A DNA stretch of 18,356 nucleotides from JAFDVL01 sp043775925 (GCA_043775925.1 JAYVRW010000215.1:1-18356), one strand, 5' to 3'; positions 1 to 7,535 are shown, counted from the first letter of the stretch. The notes: generated by a model from the letters alone, not told the origin. A program made the numbers and translations.

Positions 1-104
1 GCAACTTACTGCCATTTACTGACCACATCTGACAATACAAAATACGAACTTCACTTTCAACGGTTGTTTGATTTTCATCGATGCAAAATGCGTACCTCGC
101 TATT

Positions 105-1091
105 TCACCGCTTCTTTCCCTTACTCACCACTACTGGCTTCTTCACAGTCGCACCAGCCTTCATCGCCGGAGCTGGAATTGAAAAAATAATCGGGATATT
201 CACCAGCGCCTCTTTTTGCGGTGCGAATTCGTATTGACGAGCGGCGGCTAAGGCTGCCTGATTCAGTTCTGGTGCAGTCGAACTCCAGATGTTGGCGCTT
301 TTGACTTTGCCATCGGCAGTGACTTCGGCACGGACGGTCACTTTGCCCCAGATTCCCTTTAATTCCGGCGAAATCTGGATCGCGGGCTTTTTAATCGCGG
401 AAGCAATCAAGGCGGCGTCTTCTTTTTTATCCGTCATAAACCCAACATGTTTTTCTTTCTCAACCGAGACGGAAACGATAAAAAAATGATCAGATTTTTC
501 GATGACTGGTGACGTATATCCGTCGTGCAAAAATTTCGTATAAACAGGCAGATCGGCTTTCATGCCCTGATTCGTGAAGAAATACGTCATGCCCTGTTCC
601 GCTTCGAATCCTTGCGTAGCGACTGCTGATGGCATGGCAACTTGCGCTTTGGCGCCACCGTAATCATTGACTTCGACGATCAAAGTAGTGCCAGGCGTCG
701 TCCCATCACCCAAACTGTACGCGGTCATCGCCTGCACTTCGGTATGGGCTTGATTTGGATCGCCGATTTCGATGATGCCTTTTTTGGGTGATTTGAAGAG
801 ACGAAAATAATTGGTTTTGAGTAAATATGTTTCGACTCCGGGATAGGCTTTATTCAGATTTTTGAGCCAGATTTCATCAGTGGTTTGTGACGCAGTTTTC
901 ATTTTGAAAAGCTGATCGGTCATGTCTCCTTTGCCGAGCGGGACGCGACCTTCAAAAATCCGAACCGTGATGAAATCAGGCGGAGGCATTTTTTCCATTT
1001 CCCCCTGGGCCAAAACCTGATGCGCAGAATAACTGAGTAAAAACAAGGCACAGAGAAAAGCGATGAGATTTTTATTTGTGGTAGTCAACAA
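105..1091 (-). CDS. Exported protein with C-terminal TonB domain
   Basis: A 328-residue exported protein. Residues 1-29 form a signal peptide: a basic start, a hydrophobic stretch (IAFLCALFLLS) and a cleavage-like VLA-Q. Residues about 30-235 have no recognised domain. Residues about 238-306 look like a TonB C-terminal domain, with the pattern G-x-V-x-V-x-x-x-V-x-x-D-G-x-V followed by a LNQAALAAARQYEFAP segment. In this family the domain normally contacts TonB-dependent receptors or serves as a periplasmic module. Here a cleavable signal sequence replaces the usual N-terminal anchor, so it is probably periplasmic rather than a full energy transducer. The start is a TTG: GGAGGAG lies at 1099-1105, 7 nt upstream, and no ATG precedes the signal peptide. 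It sits 53 bp downstream of the 1144-1992 gene on the same strand, so cotranscription is likely. The tail is Lys-rich. Confidence 0.8.
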   Translation of the reverse strand: MLTTTNKNLIAFLCALFLLSYSAHQVLAQGEMEKMPPPDFITVRIFEGRVPLGKGDMTDQLFKMKTASQTTDEIWLKNLNKAYPGVETYLLKTNYFRLFKSPKKGIIEIGDPNQAHTEVQAMTAYSLGDGTTPGTTLIVEVNDYGGAKAQVAMPSAVATQGFEAEQGMTYFFTNQGMKADLPVYTKFLHDGYTSPVIEKSDHFFIVSVSVEKEKHVGFMTDKKEDAALIASAIKKPAIQISPELKGIWGKVTVRAEVTADGKVKSANIWSSTAPELNQAALAAARQYEFAPQKEALVNIPIIFSIPAPAMKAGATVKKPVVVSKGKKR

Positions 1092-1143
1092 GGTGGTTCT
1101 CCTCCGAGAATGGGCAAAAATCTGGAATAACTACGGGGAAAAA

Positions 1144-1992
1144 TTAGCGTCGTTCGGCTGCAAAGGTGGGGCGTGAAGTCACAGTCGAGGACGTGGGGGA
1201 CGAATCGAATGAGTCAAAACTGCTCATAATCGGAGCTGTATGTTGCAGCATTTCTCTGGTGGTTTCAATAGAAGAAAGTAAAGTGTCAAAATCAAGGCTG
1301 TTGATATATTCGGGACCGGGCATCGTCACCACCTGATCGTTCACTAACCCAAAGAAATTTTCGATCATCTGCAATTGGGCTTCGACTCGTTTCACGCTGC
1401 GCTCAATATCATCAAAAGTATCCAGACGGCGGCGAATAATCTGGACATTTTTTTCGTGCAATGGACGTGTCACTTCATCAACGGTTGTCGCCGAGCGTTC
1501 GGCTTGGCGAAGCTGATTTTCTACGGCTTGGCGATTGATTGTTCGCAGATGAGTCTTGCGACGGCGGTATTCATCCAGTAAATCCACAAAGGCTTCCCAC
1601 GCAGTATCGAGTTCGCTGATCTGAGGCGGGTCTTCGGTGAGACCGGAAAATTTCTTAAAATTGCTGGCGATTTGGTTCCGCATCCAGCTCAGATATTCAA
1701 CGGCTTCGCGCTCTCTGGGATCGAAGGTACGGATTAAATCCTGACGTTGCTTAATGCGTTGTGCCAGAACCTTCGCGCGGTGCCTGGCCTGAATTTTTCT
1801 TTGATAGAACGACGAGGCAGGAACAATGGCGAGATAAGCGACTTCGGTCACAGCAGAAGCTGCCAGCACGACTGCGCCATCAAGCATTCCGAACGAAAAT
1901 GCAGCGACGGTACTAAGCGCAGCCAGAACCAACGCGCCCATATTGAGCGGTTCTCTGAAAGCTGACTTGATGTATAAAGTAGTGCGATCCAT
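1144..1992 (-). CDS. Membrane protein with long coiled-coil region, unknown function
   Basis: A 282-residue protein that I do not recognise. Two hydrophobic segments (about residues 18-36 and 38-58) form a likely helical hairpin in the inner membrane. A long charged region rich in Arg, Glu and Gln (about residues 63-225) follows, with heptad-like spacing that suggests coiled coil. The C-terminal ~35 residues are Ser/Thr-rich and probably disordered. No catalytic motif is visible. It lies between pspA and the TonB-domain gene, all on the minus strand, although a terminator separates it from pspA. The combination of membrane hairpin and coiled coil beside PspA suggests a membrane-stress or scaffold role, which is inferred from context only. 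SD support at the start is weak (GAAG upstream). Confidence 0.75.
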   Translation of the reverse strand: MDRTTLYIKSAFREPLNMGALVLAALSTVAAFSFGMLDGAVVLAASAVTEVAYLAIVPASSFYQRKIQARHRAKVLAQRIKQRQDLIRTFDPREREAVEYLSWMRNQIASNFKKFSGLTEDPPQISELDTAWEAFVDLLDEYRRRKTHLRTINRQAVENQLRQAERSATTVDEVTRPLHEKNVQIIRRRLDTFDDIERSVKRVEAQLQMIENFFGLVNDQVVTMPGPEYINSLDFDTLLSSIETTREMLQHTAPIMSSFDSFDSSPTSSTVTSRPTFAAERR

Positions 1993-2058
1993 AACTTCTA
2001 ATGCGCACCAATCATACGGGCAATCCCGAAAAAAAGATTCAACAAAAATTTGATTGAT

Positions 2059-2096
2059 AAAAAGGCCGTTTACCTAAGTTGATAAACGGCCTTTTT
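2059..2096. terminator. Bidirectional intrinsic terminator after pspA
   Basis: A perfect 14-bp stem (2059-2072 with 2083-2096) has a 10-nt loop. Five A on one side and five T on the other let it work on both strands. It begins 9 bp after the pspA stop codon and so probably ends the pspA transcript or reduces read-through into the next minus-strand gene. Confidence 0.9.
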
Positions 2097-2104
2097 GTCA
2101 ATGA

Positions 2105-2872
2105 TTATTCTGCCGCCTGTGGTCGAGCGGGAGCCGTTTCTCCGCCCAGCGTTTTCTCGGTGTTCATCACGGGCGAGCCTTCACCTAAAGCATGTGAAGG
2201 AGCATCCGGGATCAATCCCATTTGACGTTTATAGGCGAGCAAAGAGTCTTGCGCTTCAATGTGGGCAGCTTCCAATTCAATTTCCTGCATCTTGGTGTCA
2301 ATCGTATTGGTCGCCATCTCAGCTTTCGCTTCAGCCTCAGCCGCGCGGCGCGTAATCTTCTCGCGCATATCGTCCAACGTACCGGAATCGTCGCCAACCT
2401 GAAAACTGGTCATGGTTTGGGCGATCTGTTCCTGCATCTTGGCTTGCTTGCTTTGCGCAATGAGCTGCATGGCTTCATCAGATTTTTTCTTCATCTGTGC
2501 CATGTAGGAATCACGTAATTGCAGCGCCTTTTCCGATTGAGACTTCGCCTGCACCAATTGAGACTTGGAAAGGTCTAAGCCTTTCTGCGTGGATTGCAAT
2601 TCATTGATCCACTGGGTAGCAATATCATCGCGTCCCATTTTGATCGCAGCCTTAATCTTGCTATCCAATTCTGTGACCTTGGACTGAGACTGTTCGAGCT
2701 GGCGTGACAGGAGTTTTTCATTTGCCACGACCTGCGCGACCTGATTGTTCAGCTTCGGAACATTGTCACGCATATCGCGCACTAATTGCTGAAGCACCAA
2801 CTCCGGGTCTTCAGCTTTATCAATAATTCCACCGAAAATAGAGCGGAACAACCTTACTATTCGATTCCACAT
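2105..2872 (-). CDS. pspA: PspA/IM30 (Vipp1) family membrane-stress protein
   Basis: A 255-residue PspA/IM30 family protein. It opens with an amphipathic helix (MWNRIVRLFRSIFGG) that in this family binds the inner leaflet. The conserved A-E-D-P-E-L-V-L-Q-Q-L-V-R-D-M segment follows at about residues 20-34. Long coiled-coil helices rich in Gln, Lys and Glu run to about residue 215. Family members form ESCRT-III-like oligomers that stabilise stressed inner membrane. The last ~30 residues are a variable Gly/Pro/Ala-rich tail. Length is typical of the PspA/Vipp1 group. GAGGA lies about 9 nt upstream of the ATG. No pspBC or pspF homologue and no sigma-54 promoter is visible next to it, unlike the E. 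coli arrangement. Confidence 0.93.
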   Translation of the reverse strand: MWNRIVRLFRSIFGGIIDKAEDPELVLQQLVRDMRDNVPKLNNQVAQVVANEKLLSRQLEQSQSKVTELDSKIKAAIKMGRDDIATQWINELQSTQKGLDLSKSQLVQAKSQSEKALQLRDSYMAQMKKKSDEAMQLIAQSKQAKMQEQIAQTMTSFQVGDDSGTLDDMREKITRRAAEAEAKAEMATNTIDTKMQEIELEAAHIEAQDSLLAYKRQMGLIPDAPSHALGEGSPVMNTEKTLGGETAPARPQAAE

Positions 2873-2951
2873 TGTCGTAGTTCCTCAAAGTAATTAATAT
2901 TTTTCAGAGACGAAAAAGTTTCCAGTTGCCTCTGGAGCCAACTAAATCGGC

Positions 2952-2960
2952 AGTATAACA
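2952..2960 (-). promoter_or_regulatory. Candidate extended -10 promoter for pspA
   Basis: On the minus strand the sequence TGTTATACT (2960 to 2952) matches an extended -10 element about 80 nt upstream of the pspA start. No good -35 box is present at 17 bp, which is tolerated by extended -10 promoters. No sigma-54 -24/-12 pair was found here. Confidence 0.35.
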
Positions 2961-3514
2961 AAGTTTCACCAAGAGACACAGGAAGGGATACCAGATTTAA
3001 TTCATCCCCGCAAAAGTTTTTAATCAAATTCCGCAGCAGGTGAAATATTTTTCGCTGTCAGCCAGTCTCAAAACAGATTTTGCGTTCAAACTGATTGATT
3101 TTTTATTGACTAAAGGAAGATAGAACGGTAGGGTAGTAGCGCTCGGCAAAACTTTTTTTAAGTTAGCTTTATTAATTCATGTTTGATGGGTCGTCCCACG
3201 AAAGAATTTATCGGCAAGATAAAGCAAATTAATTGAATAGCCCTTCAATTTTTAACGCTTAATTTCCTGCTGGGTATCAGCACTTCCGGCGGCGACCCCC
3301 AATATTTGCCCAAGCCGGCACTTGTGGCAACTGTAACCAATTACTTAACTTCACATCGCTATAATCATTGACTACCTCAAAGATTATAGTTGAACTGTAA
3401 TACTCACGTATGAAGTGAAGGATGGTCTTCTCAACAGTTGATCCCACTATTTGCCCAAAGATAGTGATCCCATCCTGCAACTCATAAACAAGAACCCTTA
3501 GGAGGTATTTTCCG
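2961..3514 (+). promoter_or_regulatory. Long intergenic region and structured leader before the secreted Cys-rich gene
   Basis: This gap contains no convincing gene. A weak promoter-like pair, TTGACT (3106-3111) and TAGGGT (3129-3134) with a 17-bp spacer, points toward the plus-strand gene. Closer to that gene are a perfect 8-bp inverted repeat (CTATAATC 3359-3366 with GATTATAG 3382-3389) and a nested stem (GGATGG 3420-3425 with CCATCC 3470-3475, enclosing CACTAT 3445-3450 with ATAGTG 3461-3466). The 11-mer TATTTGCCCAA occurs twice (3303-3313 and 3448-3458). The region ends in an AGGAGG ribosome binding site at about 3500-3505. A structured 5' leader is likely. I could not match it to a known riboswitch. 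Confidence 0.4.
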
Positions 3515-4882
3515 ATGACGAAACGTATTCTCACGGTGGTGGGGCTGATCGCTCTCTGCCTGCTCACTAACCTTAGCTTGAGAGTCCCTGAACAGGCGTC
3601 TGCACAAGCAAATTGCGCCACTGGTATTGCTCCGGCATTTGTTCCGGGCTTGAAAAAGAATGTTCCCGGCCCGGCAGGCGGGATTCTGAAAGATGGCGAC
3701 CTTTTCTATTTGAAAGATGGCGTCAAATTCTTAACGAAATCTGACGGTGCCAGCTTCTTTAATATTACCGAAGCTGGACCTTTTGGTATTTATCCAGGCT
3801 ACGCCGGCACCACTTCACTGGGTTTTGCCGCTACCAAACCAGGCGCTACTTCAACGGCAACATCATGCCTTGATAGCTTCTGGGATTTAAACTTCAACAT
3901 CGCCGGTTCAGGCGCTACCGCCGGTGACGTCATCACCATTTATTTCCAGAATGCCGATGGCTCAGGTCGTCAAAATCTGGCTGTCTTTACTGTTCAGGCC
4001 GACAACATGAGCGTTGTCCTGACTGACTTCCTGAGTGGAATTGGTGTTGCGGCGAACGGTCACGCTCCAGCTCCTAAGGGTATTCTCATTCCTTATGTCG
4101 AAGGCGCAGGCGGTTCCGGCAAACGAACTTCACTCATTACGCTGCCATTGCCGATGAACGGTTTAATCAAAGATTGTAATCAAATGGTCGTCGAAGTCGT
4201 GCGTGGTAGCGGTACTGGTACCACCACAGTTGCTCTGGTGAACCTTCAGGTCAGCCGGGTTGAGAAAGCCGGTGATAGTTCATTACCGGACAAAGGCGTT
4301 TATGGCACAACGGGTGGATACCCAACCGGATTGAAATGCGATGTTGCCTGTCCTTCATGCGAGGCGCTCTCATGTGACCTGACGATTTGTTTCAAGGATG
4401 GATGCACCTGGTGCAACCTGCTGCAATTCTCACCTTACAACAAGAAGAATTTGCAGATCTACATCCCAGGCGTTAATGGCGGTCAAGCCGTCCGTGTCTA
4501 TGATTATTATGGTCGCGTTACCTACGATGCTAAGGCAGCCTTAGGCTGTGCCGGTTACGTCAGAAACGACTCATGGGCGAAGTTGACCTCAGCGTATGTT
4601 GCGGCTCAACTTGACTTCCAGAATTCAGTTTCGTTCTGGTGGGTGAAAATTGGCAAACAGCAAATTGGATGCCATCTGGCTCCAGTGATGCCAATGCCTG
4701 GAATGCCAGCGATGGCCAAACCACTCCCATTGACCCTGAGCAACGGTGTGACATTGACTGAGTTCTCATCCATTGAGGCTTTATTCGATGCAACCGATTG
4801 GGCAGTCACCAGAGGAACAGTTGCAGATCAACAAAAACTCCTCGCAGTGTACAACGCATTAAACGATTGTCACCGAGACTAA
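3515..4882 (+). CDS. Secreted Cys-rich protein, unknown function
   Basis: A 455-residue exported protein that I do not recognise. Residues 1-31 form a clear signal peptide (basic MTKR, hydrophobic LTVVGLIALCLLTNL, cleavage-like ASA-Q). The N-terminal half is rich in Gly, Thr, Ala and Val, with alternating patterns typical of beta-sandwich extracellular domains. A cluster of seven cysteines lies within about 27 residues near 275-301 (KCDVACPSCEALSC, then IC, GC, WC), with further Cys in the C-terminal part. This suggests disulfide bonding or metal binding outside the cytoplasm. No enzyme motif or membrane anchor is visible. The start is well fixed: AGGAGG lies just upstream of the ATG. The gene stands alone, preceded by a long structured gap and followed by a terminator. 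Confidence 0.85.
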   Translation: MTKRILTVVGLIALCLLTNLSLRVPEQASAQANCATGIAPAFVPGLKKNVPGPAGGILKDGDLFYLKDGVKFLTKSDGASFFNITEAGPFGIYPGYAGTTSLGFAATKPGATSTATSCLDSFWDLNFNIAGSGATAGDVITIYFQNADGSGRQNLAVFTVQADNMSVVLTDFLSGIGVAANGHAPAPKGILIPYVEGAGGSGKRTSLITLPLPMNGLIKDCNQMVVEVVRGSGTGTTTVALVNLQVSRVEKAGDSSLPDKGVYGTTGGYPTGLKCDVACPSCEALSCDLTICFKDGCTWCNLLQFSPYNKKNLQIYIPGVNGGQAVRVYDYYGRVTYDAKAALGCAGYVRNDSWAKLTSAYVAAQLDFQNSVSFWWVKIGKQQIGCHLAPVMPMPGMPAMAKPLPLTLSNGVTLTEFSSIEALFDATDWAVTRGTVADQQKLLAVYNALNDCHRD

Positions 4883-4900
4883 GTTGACTCTTTAACCTAA

Positions 4901-4934
4901 AAAAGCCTCAGTTCAATGAAGAACTGAGGCTTTT
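4901..4934. terminator. Bidirectional intrinsic terminator between convergent genes
   Basis: A perfect 14-bp stem (4901-4914 with 4921-4934) with a 6-nt loop is flanked by A-runs and T-runs. It lies between the stop of the secreted protein gene (4882) and the stop of minus-strand purD (4954) and can serve both. Confidence 0.92.
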
Positions 4935-4953
4935 CTTTTTCTTGTTACAATTT

Positions 4954-6210
4954 CTATTTCCGGCCAATGTCGCTACGTGAGAACGCTCCCTCAAATTTTA
5001 TTCGCGAGACCGCCTGATAAGCCAACGCGACAGCCGCTGACAATTCATTAGCGCGCGCTGTCACACCTAAAACCCTGCCGCCATTCGTCACAATCTGCTG
5101 AGCTTCATTGCACTTCGTTCCCGCATGAAAAACTGTCACTGACGGATCATTTTCAGCTAAACCTGAAATGACTTTTCCGGTCTCATAGTTGCCCGGATAC
5201 CCCGCCGAAGCCATCACCACACAGCAGGTTGAATCCTGACTCCAGACCGGTTTGATTGATGATAAATTTCCTTCCGCCGCCGCTACTAATAATTCAAACA
5301 AATCACTATCTAATCGTTTAAGCACTGCCTGCGTTTCAGGATCGCCAAATCTGACGTTATATTCCAGAACTTTTGCGCCATCATCCGTCAGCATCAGACC
5401 AATAAATAAAACTCCCTTGAAAGCAAAACCTTCCGCCTTAGTCGCAGCTAAACTCGGAGCGACAATTTCTTTCACAATCTGAGCTTCGAGAATTTCATCA
5501 ATTAATCCCGGCGTAGAAAAAACGCCCATCCCGCCAGTATTCGGACCTTCATCGTGATCGAAAGCGCGTTTATGATCCTGCGCAACTGGTAACGACACAA
5601 AATCTTTGCCATCAGCAATGACAAGATATGAAATTTCGCGCCCGATCAGACATTCTTCAAGCAGGACTTTATTTCCGGCCTCGCCAAGTTTCTTACTGCC
5701 CATGAAGGACTGAATTGTTTCGACAGCGACAGCTTCGTTTTCTGCGATGACGACTCCTTTGCCTGCCGCCAAACCATCCGCTTTAATGACCAACGGATAG
5801 CCAAGACTGGCACGTTTGATGGAGCCTATCGCTGAGTCAGCATCAAGACACGCTTCCGCACGAGCAGTCGGAATGCCATGTTTGAGCATGAACTCTTTGG
5901 CGAAAATTTTGCTGCCTTCCAGCTCTGCCGCAGCTTTGCACGGGCCAAAAACTTTCAGTCCCTGCGCTTCAAAAATATCTACGATACCGTCAACCAGCGG
6001 CTGCTCCGGCCCGACGATGGTCAGGTCAATTCCCTCTTTTTTGGCGAAGGCTGCCAAACCATCAGGTGTAGCCTCATCAATTCCTTCAGCCAGTGAAAGA
6101 ATCCCGGCATTCAATGAATTGTTGTAAATTTTTGAGACGTGTGGGCTGCGTGATAAAGCCCACGCCATCGCATGTTCGCGCCCGCCGGCGCCGATGAGAA
6201 GAACTTTCAT
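4954..6210 (-). CDS. purD: Phosphoribosylamine--glycine ligase
   Basis: A 418-residue GAR synthetase. It joins phosphoribosylamine and glycine using ATP in the second step of de novo purine synthesis, in the cytoplasm. Visible family features are the N-terminal GAGGREHAMAWAL, GPEQPLVDG near residue 67, the ATP-grasp segment LVIKADGLAAGKGV near residue 142, DHDEGPNTGGMGVFSTP near residue 219, and the metal-binding EYNVRFGDPETQ near residue 285. Length is normal. The ATG follows a weak TAGG site. It is divergent from rpsU and shares a 182-bp intergenic region with it. No other pur gene is adjacent. Confidence 0.97.
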   Translation of the reverse strand: MKVLLIGAGGREHAMAWALSRSPHVSKIYNNSLNAGILSLAEGIDEATPDGLAAFAKKEGIDLTIVGPEQPLVDGIVDIFEAQGLKVFGPCKAAAELEGSKIFAKEFMLKHGIPTARAEACLDADSAIGSIKRASLGYPLVIKADGLAAGKGVVIAENEAVAVETIQSFMGSKKLGEAGNKVLLEECLIGREISYLVIADGKDFVSLPVAQDHKRAFDHDEGPNTGGMGVFSTPGLIDEILEAQIVKEIVAPSLAATKAEGFAFKGVLFIGLMLTDDGAKVLEYNVRFGDPETQAVLKRLDSDLFELLVAAAEGNLSSIKPVWSQDSTCCVVMASAGYPGNYETGKVISGLAENDPSVTVFHAGTKCNEAQQIVTNGGRVLGVTARANELSAAVALAYQAVSRIKFEGAFSRSDIGRK

Positions 6211-6290
6211 AAATACCTAAATAATTATTGTCAGAAAATTGAACGCGAATCCTGACACGCCCTGTGGTTTGAGTCAAGAAAGCTTCTTCC

Positions 6291-6319
6291 TTGACGCGCA
6301 TGAGTATTTCAAGTATTTT
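6291..6319 (+). promoter_or_regulatory. Candidate sigma-70 promoter for rpsU
   Basis: TTGACG (6291-6296) and TATTTT (6314-6319) are separated by a 17-bp spacer and lie about 75 bp upstream of the rpsU start. This is the only good plus-strand match in the purD-rpsU gap. Confidence 0.5.
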
Positions 6320-6392
6320 CCACGTTTGCTTTTCGTTAGGAAAAATTTCTAATAGCAGCAATTAATTTATAGCCGCGAGGAGGTGAATCAGA

Positions 6393-6596
6393 ATGGCAGA
6401 AGTAAGAGTTGGCGAAGGAGAATCATTAGAAAGTGCGCTCCGCCGCTTCAAACGCAAGGTGCAGCAGGAAGACATCATCAAAGATGTCAAGCGGCATCAA
6501 TTCTACATGCCTCCTGGCGAAAAACGTCGCGTCAAATCGGCGTTAGCTCGCAAGCGCAATCGTAAAAAAGTTCGCCGCCCGATGCCTACGGAGTAA
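6393..6596 (+). CDS. rpsU: 30S ribosomal protein S21
   Basis: A 67-residue, strongly basic protein matching bS21 throughout. It has the ESLESALRRFKRKVQQEDI core, then the helix with RRHQFYMPPGEKRR-like residues and a Lys/Arg-rich tail (ARKRNRKKVRRP). bS21 sits on the 30S platform near the anti-SD helix of 16S rRNA and assists initiation. The start is fixed by a near-perfect SD, AGGAGGTGA at 6378-6386, 6 nt before the ATG. It is monocistronic here, with its own promoter and terminator. Confidence 0.96.
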   Translation: MAEVRVGEGESLESALRRFKRKVQQEDIIKDVKRHQFYMPPGEKRRVKSALARKRNRKKVRRPMPTE

Positions 6597-6625
6597 TGCT
6601 TCGATTCATCTTGCGCAACCTGAAC

Positions 6626-6664
6626 AAACGGCTGTTTTCGGAATTTTTCGAGCAGCCGTTTTTT
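6626..6664 (+). terminator. Intrinsic terminator of rpsU
   Basis: AAACGGCTG (6626-6634) pairs with CAGCCGTTT (6653-6661) and is followed by a short T-run. It begins 30 bp after the rpsU stop. The loop is long (18 nt), so strength is uncertain. Confidence 0.75.
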
Positions 6665-6899
6665 GTATTTTGACGACAGGATTTTCTGGGTTTGTCTCCT
6701 GAAGGCAACTACCGGGGAAATAATTCCCTTCAATTCTTAGTTTTTTAAGATTTTTCTTCGTGGCTCGGTGCTTGCATGATAAGTCTTTGCGTAAAGTCAC
6801 GCTCCTTATAAAAATTAAAATTATGAACAAATTTAATCTATTTAACTTGCTCTGTTTATTGACTTTCGGCGTTTTGCCCGCCAATGCGCGATTCGGTAT

Positions 6900-6943
6900 A
6901 AAAAAAGAAAACCCTGCTTGGCTTTTGACGGCTAAACAGGGTT
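6900..6943 (-). terminator. Intrinsic terminator of the candidate small RNA
   Basis: AACCCTG (6910-6916) pairs with CAGGGTT (6937-6943). A second helix (6918-6922 with 6931-6935, one G-U) stacks inside. On the minus strand it is followed by TTC and then seven T (6906-6900). The plus strand lacks a T-run, so the direction is clear. Confidence 0.75.
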
Positions 6944-6959
6944 CCTGATTGTGGTTGCG

Positions 6960-7083
6960 AACTAACTAACTAACTAACTTGTAACTATGAAGTTACCTAT
7001 CTAACTAACTTAGTAACTACCTAAATAACCACTAAGCAACTAACTAACTAACTAAATCGTTACTTACTAAGTAACTAACTAAC
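6960..7083. repeat. Degenerate AACT (UUAG on the minus strand) tetranucleotide repeat tract
   Basis: Exact AACT runs are at 6960-6979 (5 units), 7003-7010 (2), 7038-7053 (4) and 7073-7083 (about 2.75). Short palindromic segments interrupt them (6981-6996 and 7059-7075). Unlike a plain slippage microsatellite, the interruptions form base-paired stems. The tract lies wholly inside the candidate small RNA. Confidence 0.85.
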
Positions 7084-7105
7084 GAGCAACCATCAACCAA
7101 AAGTG

Positions 7106-7135
7106 AATATATCAAAACGGATTATTGACTGTCAA
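7106..7135 (-). promoter_or_regulatory. Candidate sigma-70 promoter of the small RNA
   Basis: On the minus strand, a perfect -35 TTGACA (7135-7130) and -10 TATATT (7111-7106, one mismatch to consensus) are separated by 18 bp. The predicted start is near 7099. It points into the repeat tract, with no coding gene downstream before the terminator. Confidence 0.65.
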
Positions 7136-7224
7136 CCCTGAATTTATTTTTTTATTGTAATTCTTTGTACTCGACAAAAAAACCAGTAACTTCCAGCATT
7201 TTCAATAACTTGAAGGAGCAAATC

Positions 7225-7431
7225 ATGCTACATCATCTGCCGGAATTAGAAAAAATGACTTGGAATACCAAGAAACTCAACATTTTTCGTTCAGCGGTGG
7301 AGTCAAACCAGCTTTTGCATCTACGACCAAATGATCAGATTAAGGGATTCGCGCCAGTCCAAAGCAGCACTGTCAAAGCATTGATAAATAAGCTATTTAT
7401 CATTTTTTGTCGGGTACAGAGAAAATTATAA
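7225..7431 (+). CDS. Small hypothetical protein
   Basis: A 68-codon ORF starting with an ATG 6 nt after AAGGAG (7213-7218), the best evidence that it is translated. The product is basic and has no signal peptide, domain or motif that I recognise. Residues about 49-61 are mildly hydrophobic (TVKALINKLFIIF). It lies between the candidate small RNA promoter and lpxC, on the same strand as lpxC, 104 bp ahead of it, with an 18-bp inverted repeat between. It could also be a chance ORF with a fortuitous SD, or part of an lpxC leader. Confidence 0.35.
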   Translation: MLHHLPELEKMTWNTKKLNIFRSAVESNQLLHLRPNDQIKGFAPVQSSTVKALINKLFIIFCRVQRKL

Positions 7432-7447
7432 AAGTGATTTTCGAGAT

Positions 7448-7498
7448 AGCATTTTCTATTAGCCCCACCGTAAACGGGCTGGGCTAATAGAAAATGCT
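7448..7498. repeat. Perfect 18-bp inverted repeat ahead of lpxC
   Basis: An 18-nt left arm (7448-7465, AGCATTTTCTATTAGCCC) is exactly complementary to 7481-7498, with a 15-nt loop. The right arm is preceded by another GGGCT (7476-7480), so AGCCC at 7461-7465 can pair with either copy. No T-run follows on either strand, so it is not a classical terminator. It ends 37 bp before the preferred lpxC start and contains the alternative upstream ATG (7494). It could act on lpxC translation or mRNA stability, bind a dimeric protein, or be a dispersed palindrome. Confidence 0.8.
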
Positions 7499-7535
7499 GA
7501 ATAAATTTACAATCATCAAAAATACCGAACCGAAA

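Larger units (their letters stand above)
6900..7099 (-). ncRNA. Candidate structured small RNA built on UUAG repeats
   Basis: A minus-strand transcription unit of about 200 nt with no ORF of note. A consensus-like promoter lies at 7135-7106 and an intrinsic terminator at 6943-6900. On the transcript, UGGUUGC (7092-7086) pairs with GCAACCA (6958-6952). This closes a 127-nt domain that contains GUUACUUA/UAAGUAAC (7075-7068 with 7066-7059), CUUAGU/ACUAAG (7036-7031 with 7014-7009) and GUAACU-UCAU-AGUUAC (6996-6991 with 6986-6981). Between the stems are blocks of GUUA repeats: five units at 6979-6960, four at 7053-7038 and shorter ones elsewhere. The repeat strand has stops in all three plus-strand frames, so coding is unlikely. 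I know of no RNA family that it matches. Transcription is inferred, not shown. Confidence 0.55.

Noticed and set aside
1..104. Left edge
   Set aside because: No ORF, hairpin or promoter that I can support.
3277..3621. 114-codon minus-strand ORF overlapping the start of the secreted protein gene
   Set aside because: Composition is unlike a protein family, it has no SD, and it overlaps the well-supported signal-peptide region and the inverted repeats.
6665..6899. Gap after the rpsU terminator
   Set aside because: AT-rich with no supported gene. Only the edge of the minus-strand terminator adjoins it.
6823..6948. 41-codon ORF starting like a signal peptide (MNKFNLFNLLCLLTFG)
   Set aside because: It has no SD, and its last third is built from the minus-strand terminator hairpin. 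The hydrophobic start can arise by chance in AT-rich DNA.
6960..7083. Possible CRISPR array
   Set aside because: The repeat unit is 4 nt with irregular stem-forming interruptions. There are no 20-40 nt repeats with unique spacers.
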